From Candidatus Thorarchaeota archaeon (lineage in GTDB: Archaea; Asgardarchaeota; Thorarchaeia; Thorarchaeales; Thorarchaeaceae): 31,852 bases of DNA. The stretch covers positions 1-31,852 of the forward strand of contig JAEOSL010000030.1 in assembly GCA_016840385.1 (NCBI GenBank). Reading direction: 5' to 3'. Made by a program: the position numbers and the translations under genes. Every line of letters begins with the position of its first letter. Positions within the stretch are counted from its first letter, which is position 1. Shown here piece after piece: positions 1 through 8,507 of the stretch. The notes beneath the pieces are model-generated. The model was not told the origin of the DNA, did not search any database, and worked only from the letters and a program-made list of their open reading frames with translations.

Positions 1-7
1 AACTATA

Positions 8-1048
8 GTGTGTACACCCTTTTTATCAACAGGTGCCGTTCAAGTAGGTGCAGCAGCTTCAGGTCTAATTGTAGGTATTTGGTTTGTAATCTTAGCAGGT
101 GCATGGTATAAAAGAAGTAAAGACAATCTTCTCTGGTCATTAATTACTACTGGTCTTAGCTGGATACTACTTGGAGCTGTAATTTCCCAAATGTCTCAGG
201 CTGCAATGATTCCATTTGCAACATTGACTTGTATTCTATTGTTCTTTTTTTCCTACAAATTCATAGAGCTAAATCCAGAGACTTTCATTCCGATTCCTCG
301 TTTGACAGCTGCTGAGGTTATTCCAGAATATCAACAACAATATCCATACGTTGTTGAACCAAGGAGAACAGAACCGAAATCTTTAGACTCAGGACAGACT
401 TTCCAACCACGTTTCTGGCGTAGTTGGAAAGGAGAAGTTATTCGGGCAATAGCAGAAGCAAGAACTCCGCTAACTTTGAATGAGATTGCTATAAGATCAA
501 AATTGGATTCAGACAAAGCACTAACAGTAATTAAAGAGCTCCATGATCTTGGAGTCATTAGATACGAAAGTGACCACAAGTATTCAGTTGAACGTGGATT
601 ATATCGCGAGTATAGATCCTACATAGAAGAAAATCAGAGAGATATTCCAGATTATACTCAACCAGCTCCAGCACCTCAGAGAACTGGTGGACATAAGCAT
701 CGAACAAAAAATGGTGAGATGGTGCGTTCAAAGAGTGAAGTGATAGTGGCTAATACATTGGCACGGTTAGGTCTCTTCTACGAATATGAGAAGAAACTGT
801 ACAATCCAAATGATAGAACTGACTACATACTGCCTGATTTTACTATTCGTCACAATGGAAGAGAATTCTATTGGGAGCATTTGGGCATGCTTCAGAATCC
901 TAAGTACAAAGCAAAGTGGGAATGGAAGATGACATGGTATAGTAAATGCGGATATGGATACATAATCTCCAGAGATGGATCTGATGGAAGTATAGACGCT
1001 CAGACAATTGAGGCGACTGCAAGGAACAGAATATTACAATCAATTTAG
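8..1048 (+). CDS. Membrane-anchored winged-helix protein with PD-(D/E)XK nuclease domain (possibly 5'-partial)
   Basis: The N-terminus holds about three hydrophobic segments (roughly residues 15-33, 42-60 and 66-85). A winged-helix-like region follows at about 138-200, and then a C-terminal domain at about 235-346. That domain has the pattern RSKSE (E244), LPDF (D277) and YWEHLGM (E290), followed by KAKWEWK. This is the PD-(D/E)XK nuclease module often found at the end of UvrD-like helicases, here without a helicase. Expected activity is DNA cleavage or binding at the inner face of the membrane, which is inference. The GTG at 8 is the first start codon visible, but the frame is open to the window edge, so the real start may lie upstream. 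The next gene is convergent, with a spacer of about 50 bases carrying repeat copy 1. The nuclease family call is fairly sure; the biological role is unknown. Confidence 0.75.
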   Translation: MCTPFLSTGAVQVGAAASGLIVGIWFVILAGAWYKRSKDNLLWSLITTGLSWILLGAVISQMSQAAMIPFATLTCILLFFFSYKFIELNPETFIPIPRLTAAEVIPEYQQQYPYVVEPRRTEPKSLDSGQTFQPRFWRSWKGEVIRAIAEARTPLTLNEIAIRSKLDSDKALTVIKELHDLGVIRYESDHKYSVERGLYREYRSYIEENQRDIPDYTQPAPAPQRTGGHKHRTKNGEMVRSKSEVIVANTLARLGLFYEYEKKLYNPNDRTDYILPDFTIRHNGREFYWEHLGMLQNPKYKAKWEWKMTWYSKCGYGYIISRDGSDGSIDAQTIEATARNRILQSI

Positions 1049-1055
1049 AATTGAC

Positions 1056-1080
1056 CACTACCCGCTACTATTACTTTTCG
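1056..1080 (+). repeat. Intergenic C/T-rich repeat, copy 1
   Basis: CACTACCCGCTACTATTACT, then TTTCG. It lies 8 bases after the nuclease gene stop in a convergent spacer. It shares CACTACCCGCTAC with copies 2 and 3. Confidence 0.7.
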
Positions 1081-1100
1081 TTTTTGAAATCAAACTGTGA

Positions 1101-2687
1101 TTAGCTACTTCCCTGTTTGAGTTTAAGATAATAATCTTCTAAAAGTGTTCCAATTTTACGTATTGGTGCATCGTGCTCGGATCTAACCACTTTCTTTTTC
1201 ACCTCTCGTCTCAAATTCGATATAAATTGACGATATCTGGGTGACTGTTCTCGTTCTCCGAATGTTTTCAAATTTTCAAGCATTTTATCGAAATTGATAT
1301 ATTCCATTCTGGCTGCTAGAGTTGAAACCACACTTTGAATCTCATCAAGGTTCCAACCGACATTATTCTCCATGATAGCTATTGCAGTGAGAGGTCCCAA
1401 TGTACCATTAATTACAGTTGGATGTACCTTCCATAAGGCTACAAGTTTTAGAATCTCAATCATATCTAGTAATTCTTTTTCAGCCGCAGCTACTAGATAA
1501 AATGCCAATCTATTAACTCCAACAAATTCACTTCCGGAATTTGGAATCTTAAGTTTGTTAAGACTGAAGGGTATTTCCTTCAGGATATCGAAATATTGAC
1601 TTAGTATGTTTTCAAAAATCTCTTCATTAAAAATACTGTAAAATTCTGCGGATAGATTTAGAACAGAATCACGACTGGATGTTAATTTGACAAAGTGTCC
1701 CATTACATCTGCAATGGTGGTTTCTTCTTCACTGAAAGACGATTCACGATTCTCACGAATGACGGTTATAGAATCTGTAATTTGCAGTTCCGCATTTTGA
1801 AGACAAATATCTACCCGTTGTGAATTTGGACCATGGATTAATCCAACACTCCATTGCAAAAATCGAAGGAAGTCGTTCACCAATCGCCATAATAGACCTT
1901 CTGGATTTGGGATACCAAGCAGTTCCTCCAAGTTTCTACTTTGGCGATCAAATCCCCTCCAATCACCTCTCACTGCTAAATCAATAGTGGGAGTGACTAT
2001 TTCGAGAGTAGCTTCTAATCTTTCTTTTACGTCTGATATCTTCCCAAAACCCGATTTTCGACGGGAAAGGTCCGTTGATGTATCCTCTTGAAACCATCGT
2101 GCAAATGCGTACTCGATGATTCGTGTGAGTGTGTGTTGATTCTCTCTGAGCAAAAGGTATGCCAGAATACAGCCAATGCCAATTCCACCAGAGAGCAATA
2201 GCAACAAAGGAATTGTGTAGAATACAACCAATGTAATGAGAGAAAAGGGAGTTAACAGAAGTAACCAAAATGCCTGTTTGTAATTATCGATTTGATCTTT
2301 CAATTCTGGACTTCTCAAAGTCCGCTCTAGATCTTTTTGAAGTGATTCCTCTATTCCAAATGCGTTCTTTGGTGATGATTCCCAAGGCATGATATACAAG
2401 AGCGCTGAAGCCATCCGAACCTTAACCTTAGCAAGTTCTTCTCTTTTGTAGATGTATTTGAGTGTATAATGTTCAATCACGCGTCTATCTGGCTGTGTTA
2501 TCCAAAGTAAAAGAGAGAGTAGCCCAACTATCGGTACGATGCCTGCACTCGTTTCTACTGCTATGATGATTTCCAGTTGTAATAGTTGAAGGATCATGAT
2601 TGTGGTACTTACGACTATCAGACCAGCAGCAACAACATAGATTGTTCGACCAGATTTAGATGAATCCATCACTTGAATTATACTCAT
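1101..2687 (-). CDS. Four-helix membrane protein of unknown function (paralogue of the gene at 2921)
   Basis: 528 residues. There are two hydrophobic hairpins, at about residues 16-63 and 139-182, separated by a soluble segment, and then a soluble C-terminal region of about 340 residues with much predicted helix. No catalytic motif is recognised. The order TM pair, about 75 soluble residues, TM pair, long soluble tail is shared with the divergent gene at 2921-4645. Both also share the pattern (I/V)K-x2-L-x(n)-ID-x3-R-x-DW-x2-F after the second pair: here DLAVRGDWRGF, there DTIIRNDWSLF. The two are probably ancient paralogues working in the same membrane. ATG 2687 gives a short polar head before helix 1. 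The function is unknown; signalling, transport or defence are all possible. Confidence 0.75.
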   Translation of the reverse strand: MSIIQVMDSSKSGRTIYVVAAGLIVVSTTIMILQLLQLEIIIAVETSAGIVPIVGLLSLLLWITQPDRRVIEHYTLKYIYKREELAKVKVRMASALLYIMPWESSPKNAFGIEESLQKDLERTLRSPELKDQIDNYKQAFWLLLLTPFSLITLVVFYTIPLLLLLSGGIGIGCILAYLLLRENQHTLTRIIEYAFARWFQEDTSTDLSRRKSGFGKISDVKERLEATLEIVTPTIDLAVRGDWRGFDRQSRNLEELLGIPNPEGLLWRLVNDFLRFLQWSVGLIHGPNSQRVDICLQNAELQITDSITVIRENRESSFSEEETTIADVMGHFVKLTSSRDSVLNLSAEFYSIFNEEIFENILSQYFDILKEIPFSLNKLKIPNSGSEFVGVNRLAFYLVAAAEKELLDMIEILKLVALWKVHPTVINGTLGPLTAIAIMENNVGWNLDEIQSVVSTLAARMEYINFDKMLENLKTFGEREQSPRYRQFISNLRREVKKKVVRSEHDAPIRKIGTLLEDYYLKLKQGSS

Positions 2688-2799
2688 TTGATAACTACTA
2701 CGCTCCCCATTGCAAATAGATTACAGGTAATCTTATTGATGGACTGACATCGAAACTAAATCAATCTTAGCTATCTCTTAAATTTCAAGGATATATCAA

Positions 2800-2820
2800 C
2801 ACTACCCGCTACCACTTTTC
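2800..2820 (+). repeat. Intergenic C/T-rich repeat, copy 2
   Basis: CACTACCCGCTACCACTTTT, then C. It sits in the divergent spacer between the two four-helix membrane protein genes, 113 bases from one start and about 100 from the other. Confidence 0.75.
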
Positions 2821-2887
2821 TATCCATCAACTATACTGTTGTTATTGTGAATAGTATCCATGAATTCCAATTACTGAAACTGAAGAA

Positions 2888-2895
2888 TTTTATAC
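2888..2895 (+). promoter_or_regulatory. TATA box for the membrane protein gene at 2921
   Basis: TTTTATAC lies about 26-40 bases before the candidate starts GTG 2921, GTG 2924 and ATG 2933. This spacing implies a transcript with little or no leader. Confidence 0.45.
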
Positions 2896-2920
2896 AGGAC
2901 TACTTCATACAATAGTAGTC

Positions 2921-4645
2921 GTGGTGAGAAAAATGGCTTTAGCAGCACTTGTTCCTCCGGAGAAGAACGAAGGTCTAATCTATGTTGTTCCCGGATTTGC
3001 AATCGCATTCTATCTTGTATCACAGTTTTGGAACCCAGAACCATCTAATGCAACTTTAACCAATCAGTTGGCAATTATCGGTATTCTTGCTTCTGCCATA
3101 ACCATATTTCTATACATTTTAAAAATTGATGAATGGCTAATCAAGAGCTACATCAGAAAACGAACGAAGTCACATTGGGAAACAAGCATTGAATGGTTAT
3201 ATCTTGCAGGAAATATTCTTGTAAAAACCTGGGAAATCAACCTTGAGGATACTAGTCCCCTGAAGGATGAAAGAAACCATCCTTACCTTAAGGATCAAGC
3301 CTGGACATACATTCAGAACATGGTGTCAAGTTCTTCTATTAGACAAAGATATTGGTCACTTAGGCTTCTGTTCTACTCATGGTTTTGTCTTCTTGGATTG
3401 ATTATCACCGGAAGTTTGAGCGACGGACTATCCAACTTCGATATGAACATTGAAATTTTCTCATCAATCTACAGTACATTGATTTTCTACGGATTGGCCA
3501 TTATTGCACTAGTTTTGATGATTCTACAAGCTATCTACCGAAACACTGGTGGAGAATCACCGTATCCTTGGAAACGAAACAGCCGAATTACTAGAGATAC
3601 AGCGTTTCTTGCTGAATTATCGTATCTCTATGCTTTAATCGCAATGGATTCAATAGAAAACGCTGATGAGTATATTGCTGGAAAGAAATTACACAGCATT
3701 AAGAGCGAACTCGACTTTCTCATAGACACTATAATCAGAAATGATTGGTCATTGTTCAGCGATAGATGGAATAAAGTGAAAGTTAGTATCATTCGACAAG
3801 TGATAGAAGGATTTGATCATACTGTAAAGGACTATGGTTGGAATCTTTGGTCTGATTTCATTCGAAACAAGGAACTTGATCCTTCGACAGAACGTAGGAA
3901 ACTGTGTTGGTTTACTTATTTTACTAGTCAACTACTAGACACAGATGAAATTTCCACCCCTCAATCTACTACATCAAAACCATCAACACCATCCTCAACT
4001 TCACTATCAGGATCTCCAAAATCACCTAAGTCCACAATTCCTCCGAAAGATACACAACATGTTGATAAAATCGTAGAGAGTATAATTGATACACTCAGAA
4101 AGCATTACGATGATGATCCAAGACTTGAAGGTGCTTTGGATATCAGAGAATTTCTGAAGACTAGACCAGACAAATTGATGGGTCACGATAACTCTGATTA
4201 TCGATTCATTATTCAGGTTGCTAGAGCACTAGGAATACCATTCCATGTTACAGCACCGGGAACCGCAATGAAACATGTTTTGACATGCATCAGAGACAGT
4301 TCCGCACCAGGACCTAGACCAGAGCTAAGTAGATTCGTGATGGAGTATTCAAAAGAACTATACAGTCAAGGTCTAAACCCACAGATTTGGTCCCAAATGG
4401 AAACACCGTATTTTGGCTCACTTTATGGTCAGTTAACTCATGAGAATGATAGATTCTTTATCTTGCGTGATTTCACCAAGAACGGAGAACCAGGGTACAT
4501 TGACGAGATTGTGGCAAATGGACAGTGGAATAATGACATACTGACTGATCAAGAAACCATTTTCAATCTCAAAACGAGAATAGAAAAATCTGCTAATCTC
4601 ATGTCAAACTCAATAGAGCTTCTGAAGAAACATAAACTAAATTGA
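2921..4645 (+). CDS. Four-helix membrane protein of unknown function (paralogue of the gene at 1101)
   Basis: 574 residues. Hydrophobic segments lie at about 18-37, 47-68, 150-168 and 182-204. The first pair and second pair are separated by a soluble stretch, as in the divergent neighbour. The shared R-x-DW-x2-F patch follows the second pair at about residue 270. A Ser/Thr/Pro-rich linker (about 345-375) then leads to a second soluble domain of about 200 residues with no motif I can name. Start codons available are GTG 2921, GTG 2924 and ATG 2933. The TATA box fits a near-leaderless transcript, and ATG 2933 is a good alternative. A Ser/Thr/Pro linker suggests a flexible joint between the membrane part and a C-terminal sensor or effector, which is inference. 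Confidence 0.75.
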   Translation: MVRKMALAALVPPEKNEGLIYVVPGFAIAFYLVSQFWNPEPSNATLTNQLAIIGILASAITIFLYILKIDEWLIKSYIRKRTKSHWETSIEWLYLAGNILVKTWEINLEDTSPLKDERNHPYLKDQAWTYIQNMVSSSSIRQRYWSLRLLFYSWFCLLGLIITGSLSDGLSNFDMNIEIFSSIYSTLIFYGLAIIALVLMILQAIYRNTGGESPYPWKRNSRITRDTAFLAELSYLYALIAMDSIENADEYIAGKKLHSIKSELDFLIDTIIRNDWSLFSDRWNKVKVSIIRQVIEGFDHTVKDYGWNLWSDFIRNKELDPSTERRKLCWFTYFTSQLLDTDEISTPQSTTSKPSTPSSTSLSGSPKSPKSTIPPKDTQHVDKIVESIIDTLRKHYDDDPRLEGALDIREFLKTRPDKLMGHDNSDYRFIIQVARALGIPFHVTAPGTAMKHVLTCIRDSSAPGPRPELSRFVMEYSKELYSQGLNPQIWSQMETPYFGSLYGQLTHENDRFFILRDFTKNGEPGYIDEIVANGQWNNDILTDQETIFNLKTRIEKSANLMSNSIELLKKHKLN

Positions 4646-4715
4646 TACTCCATTTCTTGAATTTATCCAATTCATAAGTTGGAGTATTTCTGGTTTATTT
4701 TTGTCATTGCAGAAA

Positions 4716-4740
4716 CACTACCCGCTACCACTTCTTTTCA
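4716..4740 (+). repeat. Intergenic C/T-rich repeat, copy 3
   Basis: CACTACCCGCTACCACTTCT, then TTTCA. It lies in a convergent spacer and its last bases overlap the stop codon of the minus-strand surface protein gene. Confidence 0.75.
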
Positions 4741-5397
4741 TTGCAGTTGCTTAGCAGATTCCTGAGATACACCACGTTTCCTTCTACGAATCAATACTGC
4801 AACAGATAAGATACCTATGATACCGAATACCGCAATTAGTGGGGACATATACACAACCGCAATGTGCCATGGAAGGTTAAGGGTCAACATGCTAATATCA
4901 TGGAATGTTGGCATAGTTGTCCTCCAATTTCCCAAAGAATCGTTCGCAAAGATACGGAACTCGGTAAAGCCACCTCCCTCAGCTTCTGCTCGATGAGATT
5001 CCCAGTCGTACCAGACTTTTTGCACAAATGTATACGAATACTGTCCATCAGTGGAATCACCAGATATCAATGATGGAGTCCGGTTCATCCATTCATTATT
5101 CCTGTTGTGTCTATACTGAAAGAACACAGTATCTACACCATCAGAATCGAAAATTTGACTTGTATAGGGCCATGTACGTTCCGTTTCTCCGACATAAACA
5201 CTATCGATGTGCACTCCAGTTGCTACTGTTGCATTCTCTGAAAACATCCATCCAATTGATGGTGGGTGTGCACCTCCCACATCCAGAGGGTGGATCTCGA
5301 CCGTATTCATATTGTCATTACATTCTACATTTGGAATTCCAGTGAATACCAAAACAATCATTAAACCAAACAGAAGATACCGATTTCCACGCAACAA
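4738..5397 (-). CDS. Secreted surface protein with C-terminal membrane anchor
   Basis: 219 residues. An N-terminal signal peptide (LLFGLMIVLVFTGIP) is followed by an extracellular domain of about 150 residues, rich in Trp, Tyr and Asn with several N-x-S/T glycosylation sites. A single helix (about 178-203) ends in RRRKRG, so the C-terminus faces the cytoplasm. Phrases such as DSDGVDTVFFQYRHNRN and FRIFANDSLGNW look like the Ig/cadherin-like domains of archaeal surface proteins. The start is a TTG at 5397, chosen because GGAG lies six bases upstream and the signal peptide begins straight after. The partner or ligand is unknown. Such single-pass proteins are common in Asgard and Thermoplasmatota genomes. 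Confidence 0.75.
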   Translation of the reverse strand: MLRGNRYLLFGLMIVLVFTGIPNVECNDNMNTVEIHPLDVGGAHPPSIGWMFSENATVATGVHIDSVYVGETERTWPYTSQIFDSDGVDTVFFQYRHNRNNEWMNRTPSLISGDSTDGQYSYTFVQKVWYDWESHRAEAEGGGFTEFRIFANDSLGNWRTTMPTFHDISMLTLNLPWHIAVVYMSPLIAVFGIIGILSVAVLIRRRKRGVSQESAKQLQ

Positions 5398-5485
5398 TTA
5401 CTCCGCTCCATGATAATAATGGATTAACAAAGGTAAAAATCTTCATGTGTATGTGAAATGAAATACAGAGTGAGGATTGGCTGTG

Positions 5486-5507
5486 CCCCGCTACCATCAC
5501 TTTTCTT
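5486..5507 (+). repeat. Intergenic C/T-rich repeat, copy 4
   Basis: CCCCGCTACCATCACTTTTC, then TT. It lies in a divergent spacer upstream of the GNAT gene. It keeps CCCGCTACCA but has lost the leading CACTA. Confidence 0.65.
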
Positions 5508-5535
5508 AACCATTGTTAATAATTCAATCATGATG

Positions 5536-5546
5536 TTTTATATATT
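5536..5546 (+). promoter_or_regulatory. TATA box for the GNAT gene
   Basis: TTTTATATATT is centred about 39 bases before the ATG at 5580, giving an expected leader of roughly 12-15 bases. GGGATG lies a few bases before the start codon. Confidence 0.55.
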
Positions 5547-5579
5547 AGTTAAGTAATTGACAAAATGGGATGAAACGTA

Positions 5580-6635
5580 ATGATTGAGATTAGAGATGCT
5601 GTGGAAACGGATGATGCTGCATTAGTGGACCTCCAGAAGAGGTGCCCCATGGGAAGTAGTCTCATCTTACAGCTCGACAGCTCTCCTAGCTTTTTCAACC
5701 GTTCTAAACATCAGGTTGATAATTACACAATTATAGCAGAGGAAGACGGGAGCGTTGTAGGATCGGAATCTTGTGCTATCATGGAAAAACGAGTGAGTGG
5801 TAAGATGCTTAAAACTGCATATACTTACAATCTCATGGTTGATCCTAACTATAGACGTAGAGGAATTGCTATACTTCTTGGTAAGCGAATCGAGGAGATT
5901 GCAAGGAGCCAGAATTGTGATTTGTTTTTCGGTCAAATTACTGAAGGTAACATTCCATCCATTAAATCACAAGAAAAGTTGGGTTCCAGAGTTATTAAGG
6001 ACTCTACAATGTACGTTCTTTTGGTCTATAAGCCACAAAGACCATCAACTAGTACAGTAATTAGACCAGCAGAAGAGACAGATTTACCAATCATCGTGGA
6101 TCTCATCAATAATACTCATAGTGAATACGACCTCTATTATCCTTACAAACCGAACGAGTTTAGCAATCTTGTTGAGAGAAGAGCATTTTATGACCTTCAC
6201 AATATCATTGTCTTCGAGAAGGAAGGAAAAGTAGAAGCATGCCTTGGATACTGGGACTATAATAAAGTCACAAAAATGACAGTACTTCAGCTCTCAAGAA
6301 AAAATCGGCTCATGAATCTATTACTTGCTTTTGCAGGAATTTTCACTAAGATGCCAAGGATACCTGATTCTGGGCAGCTTATGAAACAGTATTTTCTCCA
6401 AGACATTGGCTTTACAAAACCTGAATACCTGACCGAATTAGTAAAGCACCTCAATAATATTGCATTAGAAAATGATGTTCAATATCTCACAATGCTGGGA
6501 GTAGAAGATCCAATTTCAGAAGTCTTGTCAAAGTTCATGAACACAACTGCGATAGAACACATCCACGCAAAACCACTCAAAGAATTAGACTTGACGGGTT
6601 TTGGACAGAGAAAGCTCTTTCTCTCTATGGAATAG
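5580..6635 (+). CDS. Tandem GNAT-fold N-acetyltransferase
   Basis: 351 residues. The first GNAT domain (about 1-148) opens with IEIRDAVETDDAALVDLQKR and carries the acetyl-CoA loop motif YRRRGIA in strand 4/helix 3 (about residues 98-104), followed by NIPSIKSQEKLG, the usual helix 4 region. A second domain (about 158-351) again starts with the pattern VIRPAEETDLPIIVDLIN but has no clear R/Q-x2-G-x-G/A loop, so it is probably a degenerate GNAT repeat. The first domain should transfer acetyl from acetyl-CoA to an amine; the substrate is unknown. Tandem GNAT proteins of this length occur in several families. The gene has its own TATA box. Confidence 0.85.
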   Translation: MIEIRDAVETDDAALVDLQKRCPMGSSLILQLDSSPSFFNRSKHQVDNYTIIAEEDGSVVGSESCAIMEKRVSGKMLKTAYTYNLMVDPNYRRRGIAILLGKRIEEIARSQNCDLFFGQITEGNIPSIKSQEKLGSRVIKDSTMYVLLVYKPQRPSTSTVIRPAEETDLPIIVDLINNTHSEYDLYYPYKPNEFSNLVERRAFYDLHNIIVFEKEGKVEACLGYWDYNKVTKMTVLQLSRKNRLMNLLLAFAGIFTKMPRIPDSGQLMKQYFLQDIGFTKPEYLTELVKHLNNIALENDVQYLTMLGVEDPISEVLSKFMNTTAIEHIHAKPLKELDLTGFGQRKLFLSME

Positions 6636-6643
6636 ATTGCGTG

Positions 6644-6660
6644 CTCGCTACCATTTCTTC
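6644..6660 (+). repeat. Intergenic C/T-rich repeat, copy 5 (diverged)
   Basis: CTCGCTACCATTTCTTC, 8 bases after the GNAT stop. It keeps CGCTACCA plus the pyrimidine tail of the other copies. Confidence 0.5.
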
Positions 6661-6700
6661 TCCTAATGCCTGTTATTTCCTGCTTAAATCACAAGTCCCA

Positions 6701-6708
6701 TAATATAC
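6701..6708 (+). promoter_or_regulatory. TATA box for the DUF362 gene
   Basis: TAATATAC is centred about 22 bases before the ATG at 6726, which implies a leaderless transcript. Confidence 0.5.
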
Positions 6709-6725
6709 TCTGAAAATGAATATGT

Positions 6726-7679
6726 ATGAGTGAAGAGATTATTGAACTGGGAAATGTGCTATTCTCCTCTGAGGGTGATGAGGCGACCTTCAAGAAGATG
6801 CTTTCTCGATATGAATTCAAGCCACCAGTTGTGATAAAACCAAACTGGTCCTCATCTCTGATTTTCACAGAAAGCCAGATTCTAGACTGGGTACTCTCTG
6901 CGATTGATACTAAGGTCATTGTTGTTGAGAGCTATGCAATGTGGCGAAACGAGAGATTTGCAGATCCCACACAAGTACGGGGAACAGAGTTACTAGAATT
7001 CTTCAGAAAACAGAAGAAAGCTGACCTGAGGAAGAACGACAAATGGTTCTTAGAATTCTCGGGAATACAAGAAGTGCTTGAAAAACACGATGTGGAATAC
7101 TTGAATATCAGCGAAGAATTATGGGCGAATCGGGTCTGCAATCCTGAACTCATTCACGAAGAGGTCAACAAACAATTCCTTCCTGTGGTTACTGAATCCC
7201 TCTCCACATCTGTCCCTTCTTGTCTTTATGATTTGAAGAATGGAACTGTGCTTAACCTTACAAAACCAAAAAGGTCACTGAAGGAAAACTTCGTTTCTCT
7301 AAGTTTGAAGAACATGTTTGGCATGATTCCAACCCCTTGGAGAAGGAAGTATCATGGCGAGAAGGAGGAGCTTCTGACACAGAGTATAATGGACATCAAT
7401 AAAATCTACAACTCTCTCTTTGATGTTGTAGGAATCATTGAGGGAGTATTTACCACATCAGAAACCATAGGCAATCCAATGAATCCTGTTATCCACTCAA
7501 ATACTGGGTATATCTGGGCATCTAGGAGTCCACTGGAACTCGATGCACTAGTAACAACTCAGCTTGGATTGAATCCTCACGATGTTGATTACCTAAAGCA
7601 GGCATCAGAACTTTTTGGTGATTGGAGTGGTCAGGTTGAAGAGCATGGGAAGAAGTATAGAATAGATTTCTCAGAATAA
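6726..7679 (+). CDS. DUF362 domain protein
   Basis: 317 residues. Landmarks of the DUF362 family appear in order: VVIKPNW near residue 35, a KVIVVES strand near 62, a segment like the family's inlPKlK motif at LNLTKPKRSLKENFVSLSLKN (about 177-196) leading into MFGMIP, DINKIYN and FDVVGIIEGVF at about 222-240, and an ELDALVTTQLG helix near 283. Members are often joined to a 4Fe-4S ferredoxin domain; none is present here and cysteines are few. The biochemical role of the family is not settled. The start ATG 6726 fits a leaderless transcript. Confidence 0.7.
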   Translation: MSEEIIELGNVLFSSEGDEATFKKMLSRYEFKPPVVIKPNWSSSLIFTESQILDWVLSAIDTKVIVVESYAMWRNERFADPTQVRGTELLEFFRKQKKADLRKNDKWFLEFSGIQEVLEKHDVEYLNISEELWANRVCNPELIHEEVNKQFLPVVTESLSTSVPSCLYDLKNGTVLNLTKPKRSLKENFVSLSLKNMFGMIPTPWRRKYHGEKEELLTQSIMDINKIYNSLFDVVGIIEGVFTTSETIGNPMNPVIHSNTGYIWASRSPLELDALVTTQLGLNPHDVDYLKQASELFGDWSGQVEEHGKKYRIDFSE

Positions 7680-7692
7680 TAGAAGAACCAAC

Positions 7693-7700
7693 CACTACCC
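7693..7700 (+). repeat. Intergenic repeat, partial copy 6
   Basis: Only CACTACCC matches, 14 bases after the DUF362 stop; the GCTACCA half is replaced by ATACATCA. It is listed because it occupies the same place as the other copies, but it could be chance. Confidence 0.3.
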
Positions 7701-7745
7701 ATACATCAACATGGAGCTTGTGGCATATGTGGCGTTGAACAGTAG

Positions 7746-7754
7746 TTTAAGATA
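7746..7754 (+). promoter_or_regulatory. TATA-like box for the MBL-fold gene
   Basis: TTTAAGATA is centred about 26 bases before the ATG at 7776. The transcript is probably leaderless. Confidence 0.4.
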
Positions 7755-7775
7755 CGAACAAGAGTATCAACGTAT

Positions 7776-8507
7776 ATGTTTCATCCAGGTGTGGGAACTC
7801 CCCAAATACAAGAGATAGCTCCAGGGGTCTTCGTTTTCACTAAATTAGTCCACTTCTTTCACAAGATCGGAGTGAATGCAGGTATCATCCAAACACCGGA
7901 ATCCATCATTTTCATTGATTCTGGAATGTCTGCATACTCGGGTGCATTTCTTTATGATTATGCAAAGGAACGGATGAATGGGAATGAAGATTTGTATCTC
8001 ATTCTCACCCACAAGGACACAGACCACTGCTTTGGTATGAACGAGATGAAGAAGCATGGAGCAACTGTGATCGCTCACGAACATTCCGCAGAAGTGATAG
8101 TTAAAGAGAGCAATCTCTCCACCAACAGAATTGCAAAGATGATCAAGAAAACCTACACTCAGGAAGTTTTGGGAGATGCAGTTCTGAGTAGACCTGATCA
8201 AACTATTACACAAGATACTGTTCTTGATTTAGGTGAAGAGATTCATCTTCTATCAGTTCCAGGGCACACACCTGGTGATATCGCAGTCTATCATCCCCGT
8301 TCCAAGGTTCTCTTTGCAGGTGATGCTCTTCTTGAAGGGATGGACCCATATGTACGTCCGGATTCAATCGATATCAAGACATGGATAAAAAACTTAGAAC
8401 GACTGATAAAATTAGACATTGAGTGGATAGTTCCAGGACATGGTGCACTATCTAGACCTGATATCATTGACTTCAATATTCACTTCTTGAGGAATGGGAA
8501 TCACTAA
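7776..8507 (+). CDS. MBL-fold metallo-hydrolase
   Basis: 243 residues, a full-length single-domain metallo-beta-lactamase fold. Metal ligands are visible: THKDTDH (H79, D81, D83, H84), PGHTPGD (H164), AGDALL (D183) and PGHG (H222). The usual second histidine of HxHxDH is Asp81. This variant occurs in other members of the superfamily and need not abolish activity. The best guess is a glyoxalase II-like or related hydrolase; the substrate cannot be read from sequence. It overlaps the 3' end of the minus-strand gene by four bases. Confidence 0.85.
   Translation: MFHPGVGTPQIQEIAPGVFVFTKLVHFFHKIGVNAGIIQTPESIIFIDSGMSAYSGAFLYDYAKERMNGNEDLYLILTHKDTDHCFGMNEMKKHGATVIAHEHSAEVIVKESNLSTNRIAKMIKKTYTQEVLGDAVLSRPDQTITQDTVLDLGEEIHLLSVPGHTPGDIAVYHPRSKVLFAGDALLEGMDPYVRPDSIDIKTWIKNLERLIKLDIEWIVPGHGALSRPDIIDFNIHFLRNGNH

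Noticed and set aside
5028..5345. Plus-strand ORF opposite the surface protein gene
   Set aside because: It is Cys/His-biased antisense sequence; the minus-strand frame has a signal peptide, glycosylation sites and a membrane anchor.
1056..7700. CRISPR array
   Set aside because: The C/T-rich copies are 0.8 to 1.9 kb apart with genes between them, not regular spacers. The LVIVD array is in-frame coding sequence.
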